Source of the DNA: Alphaproteobacteria bacterium UBA3002 | Lineage (GTDB): Bacteria > Pseudomonadota > Alphaproteobacteria > Rickettsiales > UBA3002 | Direction: 5' to 3' | Assembly: GCA_002346425.1 (NCBI GenBank) | Contig: DDZS01000050.1 | Coordinates: 45,300 to 75,041 of the forward strand | Length of the DNA stretch: 29,742 nt | Shown: positions 15,063 through 22,491 of the stretch, one piece after another | How the letters are laid out: every line of letters starts with the position of its first letter | Position numbering within the stretch: the first letter of the stretch is position 1 | Translations under genes and position numbers: made by a program | Notes under the pieces: generated by a model | Seen by the model: the letters and a program-made list of their open reading frames with translations, nothing else | Databases searched by the model: none | What the model was told of the DNA's origin: nothing

Positions 15063-16448
15063 ATGGGTGAAAAAATCGTAATTGGCAAAGAAGAATGGTG
15101 CGGCTTGAATAAGTTAGGCTTACCGGCGATCAAAGCGCGGGGCGACTCCGGCGCGCGGACTTCGTCACTACATGCCTTCAATATTCATCCATACGAAGAA
15201 AATGGCCGAAAATATGTCAGCTTCGACATCCACCCCTTACAAGATAATCGCAAGGTAATCCAAAGCTGCCGCGGGTTGGTGGTAGATCGGCGTGAAGTGA
15301 AAAGCTCCAGCGGTGAAGTAGAGCAGCGCCATGTGATTAAAACCCCGCTTACGCTGGGTGAGCAAACCTGGGATATTGAGATTACGCTGACCAATCGCGA
15401 CTCTATGGGCTATAGGATGTTACTTGGTCGCGAGGCGATGAAGGAACGGATTCTGATCGACCCTGAAGCGTCTTTCTGCCGCGGCACACGCAATACCGAA
15501 GAGATCGAGAAAAATTATCGCAAAGTGATGCCGAAACGTGAGGGCTTGCGCATTTTGCTTCTGGCCAGCAATCCTAAGCTTTATTCGAATAAGCGCATCA
15601 TGGAAGCGGGGGAAGAACGCGGCCATGACATGCGTTTCATCAATATTCAGCATGGCTATATGAATATCAGTTCCAGCCAGCCGGAAGTGCATTATCGCGG
15701 CGGTGAATGGCTTAAGGATATTGATGCGGTCATCCCACGTATTCGTCCTTCCATGACCTATTACGGCTGTGCCTTGACGCGCCAATTCGAAGCAATGGGC
15801 GCCTATTGCCTGAATCATTCAGATTCCATCTCGCGTTCACGCGACAAGCTTCGCTCGTTACAACTATTGTCCGATAGTCGGATTGCTATGCCCACCACAG
15901 CATTTGCCAACTCGCCGGTCGATACCAAAGAGATCATCAAAATGGTTGGTGGCGCGCCGTTAGTCATCAAACTGCTCGAAGGGACACAAGGCAAAGGCGT
16001 TGTCCTTGCGGAAACCAGTAAGGCTGCCGAAAGCGTGATCAACGCATTCAAAAGCCTGCACGCCAATATTCTGGTGCAGGAATTTATCAAAGAAGCGCAG
16101 GGCAAAGATATTCGTTGTTTCGTAATCGACGGTAAGGTTGTGGGCTCAATACAGCGCGAAGCCGCTGCCGGTGATTTCCGTGCCAATCTACACTTGGGCG
16201 GCAAAGCAAGCCCAGTGCGCATTACGGCACAAGAACGCAAAATCGCCATCACCGCGACGAAGGCGATAGGCCTGAAAGTCGCCGGGGTCGATCTGATCCG
16301 CTCGAAAGATGGCCCAAAAGTGCTTGAAATCAATTCGTCGCCTGGCTTGGAAGGCATCGAAGATATTACCGGTAAAGACGTAGCGGGTCAGATGATTGAA
16401 AGCATTGAAAAACGCTTCCGTCGCGTTCGCGAAGGACAGGAAACTTAG
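15063..16448 (+). CDS. RimB-like protease domain fused to RimK-type glutamate ligase
   Basis: A 461-residue fusion. Residues 1 to about 140 form a RimB-type (retropepsin-like, 'ATP-dependent zinc protease') domain with the motif DSGA at Asp28 ('KARGDSGARTSSLHAFNI') and 'LLGREAM' near its end. Residues from about 155 form a RimK ATP-grasp ligase: 'RPSMTYYGCALTRQFEAMGAYCLN', 'SRDKLRSLQLL', 'VIKLLEGTQGKGVVLAE', 'VQEFIKEAQGKDIRCFVIDGKVVGSIQR', 'NLHLGGKASP', 'LEINSSPGLEGIE'. RimK adds glutamate residues to the C-terminus of ribosomal protein S6; in Pseudomonas, separate RimA and RimB tune this activity. The start is ATG 15063 with GAGAGGG upstream; frames farther upstream give no similarity. It ends overlapping the convergent BLUF gene stop by four bases. 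Confidence 0.9.
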   Translation: MGEKIVIGKEEWCGLNKLGLPAIKARGDSGARTSSLHAFNIHPYEENGRKYVSFDIHPLQDNRKVIQSCRGLVVDRREVKSSSGEVEQRHVIKTPLTLGEQTWDIEITLTNRDSMGYRMLLGREAMKERILIDPEASFCRGTRNTEEIEKNYRKVMPKREGLRILLLASNPKLYSNKRIMEAGEERGHDMRFINIQHGYMNISSSQPEVHYRGGEWLKDIDAVIPRIRPSMTYYGCALTRQFEAMGAYCLNHSDSISRSRDKLRSLQLLSDSRIAMPTTAFANSPVDTKEIIKMVGGAPLVIKLLEGTQGKGVVLAETSKAAESVINAFKSLHANILVQEFIKEAQGKDIRCFVIDGKVVGSIQREAAAGDFRANLHLGGKASPVRITAQERKIAITATKAIGLKVAGVDLIRSKDGPKVLEINSSPGLEGIEDITGKDVAGQMIESIEKRFRRVREGQET

Positions 16449-16894
16449 TCTTTCGCTTCGGACTCAGCGGATTCCAGAATCGCTTTGTAAAATTTCACGA
16501 TTATATCGCCGCCCGGCATTAGGTTTCGCTTAAATTCTTCGCTGATCTCGATCAGATCTTCTCTGCGCACCGGTGTTGGTGAGGATAGATTGAAGTAATC
16601 CATGTTCCATTGCTGAAAACCACGTTTCCGAATGGGCGTATCCATCACCATTTCAATCGAGATGTGCCGCGGATCGGCATAGATATTTTGCATCAGCTGA
16701 GCTATCGCCTGCTCTTCACCTTCAATCACCTGCATGTAATTACCATTCAAAAAAAACAACGCGCCCGTGATACCAAATTCGCGGTTTTTCTTTTTTGCCA
16801 AAGCGACGATGGTTTCCACATCGCTCATCTGTTTCGCCTCGGGCGAGGTCGATTGACTAACATACACAATTAAGCGCAATGAAGATGGTTGCAC
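16445..16894 (-). CDS. Short BLUF-domain blue-light photoreceptor
   Basis: A 149-residue flavin photoreceptor of the BLUF family. The key residues are Tyr11 (RLIVYVSQ), Asn37 (KKKNREFGITGAL) and Gln55 (YMQVIEGE), the triad that hydrogen-bonds FAD and switches under blue light. 'ADPRH' and 'RGFQQWNMDYF' (Trp and Met of the fifth strand) also fit. After the domain (about 1-100) there is only a C-terminal helical cap and acidic tail, so it is a stand-alone receptor that must act through a partner. I chose the GTG at 16894, because AGGAGA lies six bases before it and it begins just before the first strand; the frame stays open upstream to 16951. It is divergent from an alpha/beta hydrolase gene. 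Confidence 0.92.
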   Translation of the reverse strand: MQPSSLRLIVYVSQSTSPEAKQMSDVETIVALAKKKNREFGITGALFFLNGNYMQVIEGEEQAIAQLMQNIYADPRHISIEMVMDTPIRKRGFQQWNMDYFNLSSPTPVRREDLIEISEEFKRNLMPGGDIIVKFYKAILESAESEAKD

Positions 16895-16919
16895 GCGGAC
16901 TCTCCTGCCAGTTTCTGGT

Positions 16920-16963
16920 GTTTTACGGGAAATCGCTTTGTATCGCAACACCCTGTCGCGATA
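16920..16963. promoter_or_regulatory. Candidate BLUF promoter with inverted repeat
   Basis: On the minus strand TTGCGA (16943-16948) and TAAAAC (16920-16925) are 17 bases apart, about 25 bases before the BLUF GTG. A perfect 6-bp inverted repeat, TATCGC/GCGATA (16941-16946 and 16958-16963), overlaps the -35 box and lies between the divergent BLUF and hydrolase genes. Pattern match only. Confidence 0.3.
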
Positions 16964-17029
16964 TGCGTGGCTGCAAACTGTTATTCGATGTGATATGGCC
17001 TATCTAACAACAGACCAAAGGACAGGTTT

Positions 17030-17788
17030 ATGCGTTCAGAAAAATACGAGTTTACAGGACATAATGGCGGCGTGTTAGCCGGACGGCTAGAACTGCCTGA
17101 AGAAGGGGACCCATTGGCCTTTGCCGTATTCGCGCATTGTTTTACCTGCAGTAAAGATTTCGTTGCTTCGCGCACCATTGCTCGTTCTTTGGCCAAACGT
17201 CAGATCGCTACCTTACGGTTTGATTTTACCGGTCTGGGCAATTCAGAAGGCGATTTTAGCAATACCAATTTCTCGTCCAATGTTGAAGATCTGGTTTTAG
17301 CGGCAGAGTCCCTCGCAAAAGATCATCGCGCTCCGCATATTATGATTGGCCATTCGCTTGGCGGCGCGGCGACGCTTGCAGCAGCCAGTCAGTTACCGCA
17401 AGTCAAAGCGGTCGCGACCATCGGCGCCCCCTTCGACCCTGCGCATATTGAACATTTGTTATGCGATAGTCTAAGCACGATCGAACAGGATGGCGAAGCG
17501 AAGGTTGATCTCTATGGCCGTGCCTTTACGATTCGGCGGCAATTTGTGGAAGATATCAAACAGCAAAATCAACTGCCGCGAATTGCAGAAATCCATAAAC
17601 CCCTAATGATCATGCATTCTCCTACCGATCAGACGGTCAATATTGAAAATGCGCGGCTGATTTATGAAGCGGCTCGTCATCCGAAAAGCTTCATCTCACT
17701 TGATGGCATCGATCATTTGCTAACCAAACCGGACGATGCGGAATATGTTGCGAGCTTGCTTGCGGCATGGACATCGCGCTACATCTGA
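17030..17788 (+). CDS. Alpha/beta hydrolase resembling the hydrolase half of OsmC fusion proteins
   Basis: A 252-residue alpha/beta hydrolase with a full triad: Ser109 in 'GHSLGG', Asp200 in 'SPTDQTV', His229 in 'DGIDHLL'. 'AHCFTCSKDFVASRTIARSLA' and 'LRFDFTGLGNSEGDFSNTNFSSNV' are characteristic of the hydrolase part of the bifunctional alpha/beta hydrolase-OsmC proteins. In those proteins an OsmC peroxidase-like domain of about 150 residues follows; here a stop comes right after 'AAWTSRYI', and no OsmC domain is encoded downstream, where the antiporter begins after 54 bases. The ATG follows AAAGGACAGG. The substrate is unknown. Confidence 0.9.
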   Translation: MRSEKYEFTGHNGGVLAGRLELPEEGDPLAFAVFAHCFTCSKDFVASRTIARSLAKRQIATLRFDFTGLGNSEGDFSNTNFSSNVEDLVLAAESLAKDHRAPHIMIGHSLGGAATLAAASQLPQVKAVATIGAPFDPAHIEHLLCDSLSTIEQDGEAKVDLYGRAFTIRRQFVEDIKQQNQLPRIAEIHKPLMIMHSPTDQTVNIENARLIYEAARHPKSFISLDGIDHLLTKPDDAEYVASLLAAWTSRYI

Positions 17789-17842
17789 TAAACAAACACA
17801 CTCATCATCGCCGGGTTAGTTATCGAGCGATAGGATAAATCG

Positions 17843-19057
17843 ATGGATTATTTTCTCTATCTCACCCTGTTCGGTGGCGTCGCACTTAGCATCGGCTGGG
17901 TGAAACATCTCAGCAGCAAATTATCCATCTCCTATCCGATTGTGTATTTGCTCATAGGCATTATCGTATACCAGGCGATTGACGAATTGCCGTGGACCTC
18001 ACCCTTCCGCGATCAGGAGATTACCACCCATATCACAGAGTTGATGGTGATTATCGCTATCATGGGCATCGGGTTAAAGATCAACCACCCTTTTAGCCTG
18101 ATCAAATGGAAAGCGCCGTTCATGCTGGCAACACTGGCAATGTTTATCAGCATTTGCGCTGTCACGGGCTTGGCTTATTATTGGCTAGGATTAGGCATAG
18201 CGGGCGCCGTATTACTGGCCGCAGTCCTCGCTCCGACCGATCCGGTATTGGCAGCTGATGTTCAAGTCGAAGAACCTTCGGAGGAGAAAGACCATCCCGT
18301 TCGCTTTACCCTTACCGGGGAAGCAGGATTGAACGATGGCCTCGCCTTTCCCTTCACTTGGCTGGCGATTGCCCTGACCGCATCTGCGAGTCAAAGCGAA
18401 GGTTGGCTACTGGAATGGCTGAGTTATGACGTGGTGTATCGTATTCTAGCAGGAATCGCGATCGGGTGGCTGGGAGGTAAAGTCGTTACCTATTTCTTTT
18501 TCAACTTGCCAGACAAGTATCGCATTAGCGATGTGCAACGGGGGTTGGTCTCGCTTTCCACGACTATTTTTGTCTACGGCGTTAGCGAATTGTGTCACGG
18601 CTATGGCTTTATCGCCGTCTTTGTCGCCGCCGTCACCATCCGCAATTACGAATTCCAGCATGAATATCATAATACCCTGCATGCGTTTATCGATCAGATG
18701 GAACATATCATGCTGGCGGTATTGTTAGTGATTTTTGGCGGGGCGCTGACGGATGGGCTACTAAATGCGCTCACCTATACTCACATCGCTTTTGCATTGC
18801 TGTTCCTGCTTATCATCCGCCCTGTGGCAGCGTGGGTCAGCCTGATGGGTCAACAAATCAGCCCGAAACACAAAGCCGTTATCAGCTTTTTCGGCATCAA
18901 AGGCATCGGATCCTTCTTCTATCTCGCTTTCGCGATGAAAGAAGCCGAATTTCAGTTTGCTGAAGAACTCTGGGCCATAACAGCCTGTGTGGTGGTGCTC
19001 TCGATCTTCTTACATGGCCTAACCGCAGCGACGGTGATCAAAAAATTGAAAATATAG
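17843..19057 (+). CDS. CPA1-family Na+/H+ antiporter
   Basis: A 404-residue inner-membrane transporter with about 12 hydrophobic segments spread over the whole chain. It belongs to the monovalent cation:proton antiporter-1 (NhaP-like) family, which extrudes Na+ or K+ in exchange for protons. The ion-binding motifs are 'LAPTDPVLAADVQVEEP' (around residues 130-145) and 'TGEAGLNDGLAFPFTW' (around 158-172, with the Asn-Asp pair). 'GIKGIGSFFYLAFA' near the C-terminus is also typical. There is no cytoplasmic regulatory tail. TAGGAT lies upstream of the ATG. The gene converges with an HxlR regulator after 17 bases, and no terminator is visible in between. Confidence 0.93.
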   Translation: MDYFLYLTLFGGVALSIGWVKHLSSKLSISYPIVYLLIGIIVYQAIDELPWTSPFRDQEITTHITELMVIIAIMGIGLKINHPFSLIKWKAPFMLATLAMFISICAVTGLAYYWLGLGIAGAVLLAAVLAPTDPVLAADVQVEEPSEEKDHPVRFTLTGEAGLNDGLAFPFTWLAIALTASASQSEGWLLEWLSYDVVYRILAGIAIGWLGGKVVTYFFFNLPDKYRISDVQRGLVSLSTTIFVYGVSELCHGYGFIAVFVAAVTIRNYEFQHEYHNTLHAFIDQMEHIMLAVLLVIFGGALTDGLLNALTYTHIAFALLFLLIIRPVAAWVSLMGQQISPKHKAVISFFGIKGIGSFFYLAFAMKEAEFQFAEELWAITACVVVLSIFLHGLTAATVIKKLKI

Positions 19058-19074
19058 CTCCACGCCGAAACTAG

Positions 19075-19488
19075 TTAATTAGAGCGCTCTTCATCATAAT
19101 TTTTACGCGCAGTGTGTACGTGCTTGAGATTTTTCTCCGCCCACATCCAGACACCACAAAAAGCCTCACCTAACGTCAGGCCCAATTCCGTGATTTGGTA
19201 TTCCACCTTTGGAGGCACAACGGGATAGACAGTGCGTTGAATAAAACCACTACGCTCCATATTTCGTAACGTTTGCGTCAGCATCTTTTGGCTAATGCCG
19301 CCAATCTGCCGAAAAAGCTCCGTAAAACGCAGCGTTCCCTGCTCGTACAGCAGTTCCAGCACGATCATCGTCCACTTATCGGCAACTTGTCCGATAAGCT
19401 CTTCTACCAGTTTCTGCACCTCAGGGTCCGCCGGCGTCCCATCCGGCGCGTGATAGGTAATCGGGTTAATAGATTTATTTTTTATCAT
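19075..19488 (-). CDS. HxlR-family winged-helix regulator
   Basis: A 137-residue DNA-binding protein. 'VADKWTMIVLELLYEQGTLRFTELFRQIGGISQKMLTQTLRNMERSGFIQRTVYPVVPPKVEYQITELG' (split here by domain: helix 1, recognition helix, wing) is the classic HxlR signature. Many HxlR proteins sense thiol oxidation or aldehydes through an N-terminal Cys. Here the only Cys is in 'EAFCGVWMW' (about residue 112), so sensing would have to differ. It is divergent from a short-chain dehydrogenase gene, the usual arrangement in which an HxlR protein controls the adjacent oxidoreductase. Confidence 0.92.
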   Translation of the reverse strand: MIKNKSINPITYHAPDGTPADPEVQKLVEELIGQVADKWTMIVLELLYEQGTLRFTELFRQIGGISQKMLTQTLRNMERSGFIQRTVYPVVPPKVEYQITELGLTLGEAFCGVWMWAEKNLKHVHTARKNYDEERSN

Positions 19489-19511
19489 GTTGATTTTCCC
19501 AAAACTCTCTA

Positions 19512-19584
19512 ATTAGTAAGTATCTATTTTTAAAGTGCCTTCTTTATTATTACACCATATCCATCATATTGTCAGCATTAGTAA
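19512..19584. promoter_or_regulatory. Direct repeats in the HxlR/SDR divergent region
   Basis: ATTAGTAA occurs at 19512-19519 and again at 19577-19584, one copy near each start in the 112-base AT-rich gap. The first copy continues as GTAAGTATCTA. HxlR regulators often bind TA-rich sites with AGTAAGT-like halves, so these are candidate operators for control of both genes. Confidence 0.4.
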
Positions 19585-19600
19585 CAAAGGAGTATAGATT

Positions 19601-20353
19601 ATGAAAATTGCAGTCATCACAGGCGGTAGCCGCGGATTAGGTAAAAGCATGGCAGAACATCTCGCCGCGCAAGGAAATGATGTTATATTCACGTATCATA
19701 CGCGCAAAGATGAGGCGGACAAAGTCGTCGCATCAATTGAAAAGCACGGTCGCAAAGCCGTCGCTTTGCAGTTAGACATCGCCAACCATACAAGCTTTGC
19801 GTCATTCGCTGGCGCACTCAAAACCGCTCTCCAGCAGCATTGGGGGCGTGAACAATTTGATTATCTCATTAATAATGCAGGCGTTGGCGTGCATGCGCCT
19901 ATTACAAATACCACCGAAGAGCAATTCGACCAGCTCGTGGATATTCATCTGAAAGGTCCGTTTTTCCTTACCCAGACGCTGCTGCCTTTGATGATAGATG
20001 GCGGGCGCATTTTGAATATATCATCCGGCCTGGCCCGCTTCAGCTATCCCGGTTATGCCGCCTATGCAATGATGAAAGGCGGTCTTGAAGTGTTCACGCG
20101 TTACTTGGCTAAAGAACTGGGCGATCGACGCATTGTCGTCAATACGCTCGCACCCGGCGCGATAGAGACCGACTTCGGCGGCGGCGCGGTTCGGGACAAC
20201 GCCGAGCTCAACGAGATGATTGCTAGCCAAACCCCGTTAGGACGCGCCGGCCTGCCCGATGACATCGGAGCCGCTGCAGCCGCCCTCCTAGCAAATGAGA
20301 ATCACTGGATGAATGCTCAACGCATCGAGGTTAGCGGCGGTATTCATACCTAA
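19601..20353 (+). CDS. Short-chain dehydrogenase/reductase
   Basis: A 250-residue classical SDR. The cofactor motif TGGSRGLG is at residues 7-14, NNAG at 91-94, the catalytic Ser in 'ILNISSG' (141-142) and the Tyr155-x-x-x-Lys159 pair in 'YAAYAMMKGG'. The Arg-containing turn 'YHTRKDEADKV' after the second strand suggests NADP(H). The C-terminal 'ALLANENHWMNAQRIEVSGGIHT' is usual for the FabG-like group. The substrate is unknown. AAAGGAG lies nine bases before the ATG. It probably responds to the divergent HxlR regulator. Confidence 0.93.
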   Translation: MKIAVITGGSRGLGKSMAEHLAAQGNDVIFTYHTRKDEADKVVASIEKHGRKAVALQLDIANHTSFASFAGALKTALQQHWGREQFDYLINNAGVGVHAPITNTTEEQFDQLVDIHLKGPFFLTQTLLPLMIDGGRILNISSGLARFSYPGYAAYAMMKGGLEVFTRYLAKELGDRRIVVNTLAPGAIETDFGGGAVRDNAELNEMIASQTPLGRAGLPDDIGAAAAALLANENHWMNAQRIEVSGGIHT

Positions 20354-20422
20354 GCGAAGTCTTATGTTGGGTTTCCGCGTGGGAAGTCCCAGCTAAGAGT
20401 AGAAAAAACTATCAACCGGTCT

Positions 20423-20463
20423 TGTTTACGCGTATCTGTACCTGGGTTAGATACGCGTAAACA
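20423..20463. repeat. Perfect 15-bp inverted repeat with 11-base loop
   Basis: TGTTTACGCGTATCT (20423-20437) and AGATACGCGTAAACA (20449-20463) are exact reverse complements around GTACCTGGGTT. It lies 70 bases after the dehydrogenase stop and 19 bases before the start of the kinase pseudogene. No T-run follows on either side, so it is not a standard intrinsic terminator. The rest of the gap (20354-20481) holds one weaker hairpin around 20369-20390. It could be an operator, an RNA processing structure or a remnant of a mobile element end. Confidence 0.7.
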
Positions 20464-20481
20464 TAACCAAAGAACTATACA

Positions 20482-21753
20482 GTGCAGCATGAAGCGATAA
20501 GCGGGAATATCGACTTTGAAGCGGTTTTTAAATCTGCTCCGGGTTTATACTTATTGCTCAAGCCGGATATGCCAACCTATACCATCGTTAGCGCAAGTGA
20601 TGCCTATACTGCAGCCACGTTAACGCACTATGATGACATCGTCGGTTGCGGCGTGTTCGAAGCTTTTCCTGATAATCCGGATGATGAAACGGCGAATGGC
20701 GTCGCGAATTTAAAGGCGTCGCTGGATTATGTGGTCAAAGAACAAAAGCCCCATGAAATGCCGATGCAGAAATATGATGTTCCGCGCTTATCGGAGCCAG
20801 GTGGTGGTTTTGAAGAAAAATACTGGAGCCCGCTAAACTCGCCGGTATTTAACGATAAGAATGATCTAACTTACATTATTCACCGCGTGGTTGATATCAC
20901 CCAAAATGTCCAAACAGAAAAAGAGCGCAACGCGTTAAGCCAATTCAATCAGGGCATTATTGAAAGTAGCACGGATTGTATCATCGTGATGGATTTGCAA
21001 GGAAATCTGCTCTCGATCAATGAGACAGGGCGCAAACAGATGGAAATTGAAGATTTTTCCATCTGGGTTTCCAGACCTTGGCCAGAACTCTGGGAAGGGA
21101 AAGAAAAAGAAGAGGCAAACCGTGCACTTATTGAAGCGCGAGCAGGCAATAGCACCCGTTTCGAAGGCTATTGTTCCGCCGCAAAAAGCACGCCGAAATG
21201 TTGGGAAGTAATCGTCTCTCCCATAAAAGATGAGGCTGGGGAAGTAGCGCGACTGCTATGTGTCTCGCGCGATATTTCCGAACGCAGAGAATTGCAGTCC
21301 ACCGCTGAAAATGCGCAACGCAATGCTGAAACCGCTCAGATAAGCGCAGAGAAAGCGCAGGCAATCGCAGAGGATGCTCAGGAAATCGCGGAATCCGCAA
21401 ATATGGCCAAATCTGAATTTCTCGCCAATATGAGTCATGAAATCCGCACCCCCATGAATGCTGTTATCGGTTTGGCCACTATCTTAAGCAAAAGCGACGG
21501 ATTGTCGGAACAGCAACTGGAATATGTGCGCACCCTATAAATTTCCGCCGATTCTCTTCTAAGTTTAATCAACGACCTGCTCGATATTTCTAAAATCGAA
21601 GCACGGAGCATTGATCTGGAGCATATTCCGTTCAGCATCACCCAATTACTCAATGAAGTGATCAGCATGATGTCGATGCGCGCTAAAGAAAAGGGGCTGG
21701 AATTTACGGCAAAAGGCGAATGTCAGGAGCATCTTAGGTTATTGGGTGACCCC
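20482..21753 (+). pseudogene. PAS sensor histidine kinase, broken by an in-frame stop and a 3' truncation
   Basis: The gene starts at GTG 20482. It encodes a first PAS domain (about residues 10-140, ending 'RVVDITQNVQTEKE'), a second PAS domain (150-270, ending 'LCVSRDISERRELQ'), an Ala/Glu/Gln-rich coiled coil of NAE/SAE/AIAED repeats (273-305), and the HisKA phosphoacceptor His319 in 'FLANMSHEIRTPMNAVIGL'. TAA stops the frame at 21538-21540 after 352 residues. The same frame then continues without a break through 'ISADSLLSLINDLLDISKIEA' and on to 'LRLLGDP' at 21753, which is normal kinase sequence, so the stop looks like CAA changed to TAA. After GDP, where 'RIRQ' and the ATPase N-box should follow, the sequence becomes phage DNA. 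The ATPase and any receiver domain are absent, so kinase activity is lost; a PAS/HisKA fragment might still be made. Confidence 0.85.
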
Positions 21754-21754
21754 A

Positions 21755-22105
21755 TATCTCCGTGTTGGTCACCAGCAGGAAGATGTCACGGTAGATTCCG
21801 GTGCTTTTGTCGATACAACGATTGAAATTCCAGATCGCTCTATTTTGCTGACGGTGAATGTGCGTGTGCTTACTGCCGTGACAGGAGCTTCATCATTCGA
21901 TGTTGGCATAAGTGGAGAAACCAGCAAATTTGGTGGTTCTATTGGTGTGGGGCAAGATTCCACCAATATCGGCATAATTGGCCCGACCGCGTTTTATTCA
22001 GATACGGCAGTCCGTCTGACAGCAAACGGCAGTGATTTTACCGGAGGTGTGATCCGCACCACCATGCAGTATTTCAAACCAAAAGGGCCATGGCCATGGG
22101 AGTAA
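21755..22105 (+). pseudogene. 3' fragment of a phage structural gene (DUF2793-type C-terminal domain)
   Basis: From the junction with the kinase gene to TAA at 22105 the frame encodes about 116 residues: YLRVGHQQEDVT, 'IPDRSILLTVNVRVLTAVTGASSFDVGI', 'KFGGSIGVGQDSTNIGIIGPTAFYSDTAVRLTANG' (given as separate parts), and 'FTGGVIRTTMQYFKP'. This matches the beta-rich C-terminal domain that ends DUF2793 proteins in alphaproteobacterial phages and prophages, where it belongs to the tail/host-contact region. The N-terminal part is missing. A GTG at 21746 opens the frame, but it lies in kinase-derived sequence, so I treat this as a truncated gene. It is followed by the lysis genes. Confidence 0.65.
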
Positions 22106-22110
22106 TAACA

Positions 22111-22248
22111 ATGGAAGCTATTTTTATTTGTGCATGCACTATTATGACTGGCCTGCTTATCTGGGGGCTGGGCTGGTATTATTTGCTGGCAAGTGGATTT
22201 GCCACACTCTTCATGCTGACATTATTCAAGAGCACTGACCCAAAATAA
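22111..22248 (+). CDS. Small phage membrane protein (45 aa), possible holin
   Basis: A short gene starting five bases after the structural gene stop, with GGAG eight bases before the ATG at 22111. The peptide is hydrophobic almost throughout, with two likely membrane segments (AIFICACTIMTGLLIWGL and YYLLASGFATLFMLTLF) and a short polar end STDPK. Small two-segment proteins in this position of phage genomes are often holins or their antagonists; that role is inferred from position and hydrophobicity alone. An intrinsic terminator follows after 22 bases. Confidence 0.6.
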   Translation: MEAIFICACTIMTGLLIWGLGWYYLLASGFATLFMLTLFKSTDPK

Positions 22249-22270
22249 AAACACAACAATAGACAATTCG

Positions 22271-22294
22271 ACCCGCTTTCAAGCGGGTTTTTTT
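22271..22294 (+). terminator. Rho-independent terminator
   Basis: ACCCGCTT and AAGCGGGT form a perfect 8-bp GC-rich stem with a two-base centre (TC), followed directly by a run of seven T. It separates the structural gene end from the lysis genes. Confidence 0.92.
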
Positions 22295-22309
22295 ATGCCT
22301 GGAGGAAAG

Positions 22310-22489
22310 ATGAATACAGAAAACGAAACCAACAGCCTGCCCACACACGTTGCTGTCTGCCAGGAGCGATACAAGTCGCTAGAAAGCAGGCTGGCACGCA
22401 TTGAAAAAATTCTCTGGTGGTGGGGAACAATGATCATCACCGGTCTGGTGGGCATCATCATCAAACTAACATTTATTAGCGGAGGTTAA
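22310..22489 (+). CDS. XhlA-like phage lysis accessory protein
   Basis: A 59-residue protein: a polar N-terminal part with a short coiled coil ('ERYKSLESRLARIEKIL'), then one C-terminal membrane segment (WWWGTMIITGLVGIIIKLTF). This layout, with the LARIEK-L-WW transition into the membrane, is that of the haemolysin XhlA family, which assists holins in phage lysis cassettes. The ATG at 22310 has GGAGG six to ten bases upstream; an ATG at 22295 lies in the terminator T-run and has no ribosome site. It is followed two bases later by the holin-like gene. Confidence 0.72.
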   Translation: MNTENETNSLPTHVAVCQERYKSLESRLARIEKILWWWGTMIITGLVGIIIKLTFISGG

Positions 22490-22491
22490 TC

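Noticed and set aside
20369..20390. Second hairpin after the short-chain dehydrogenase as its terminator
   Set aside because: The stem is imperfect (one mismatch and a bulge) and no T-run follows.
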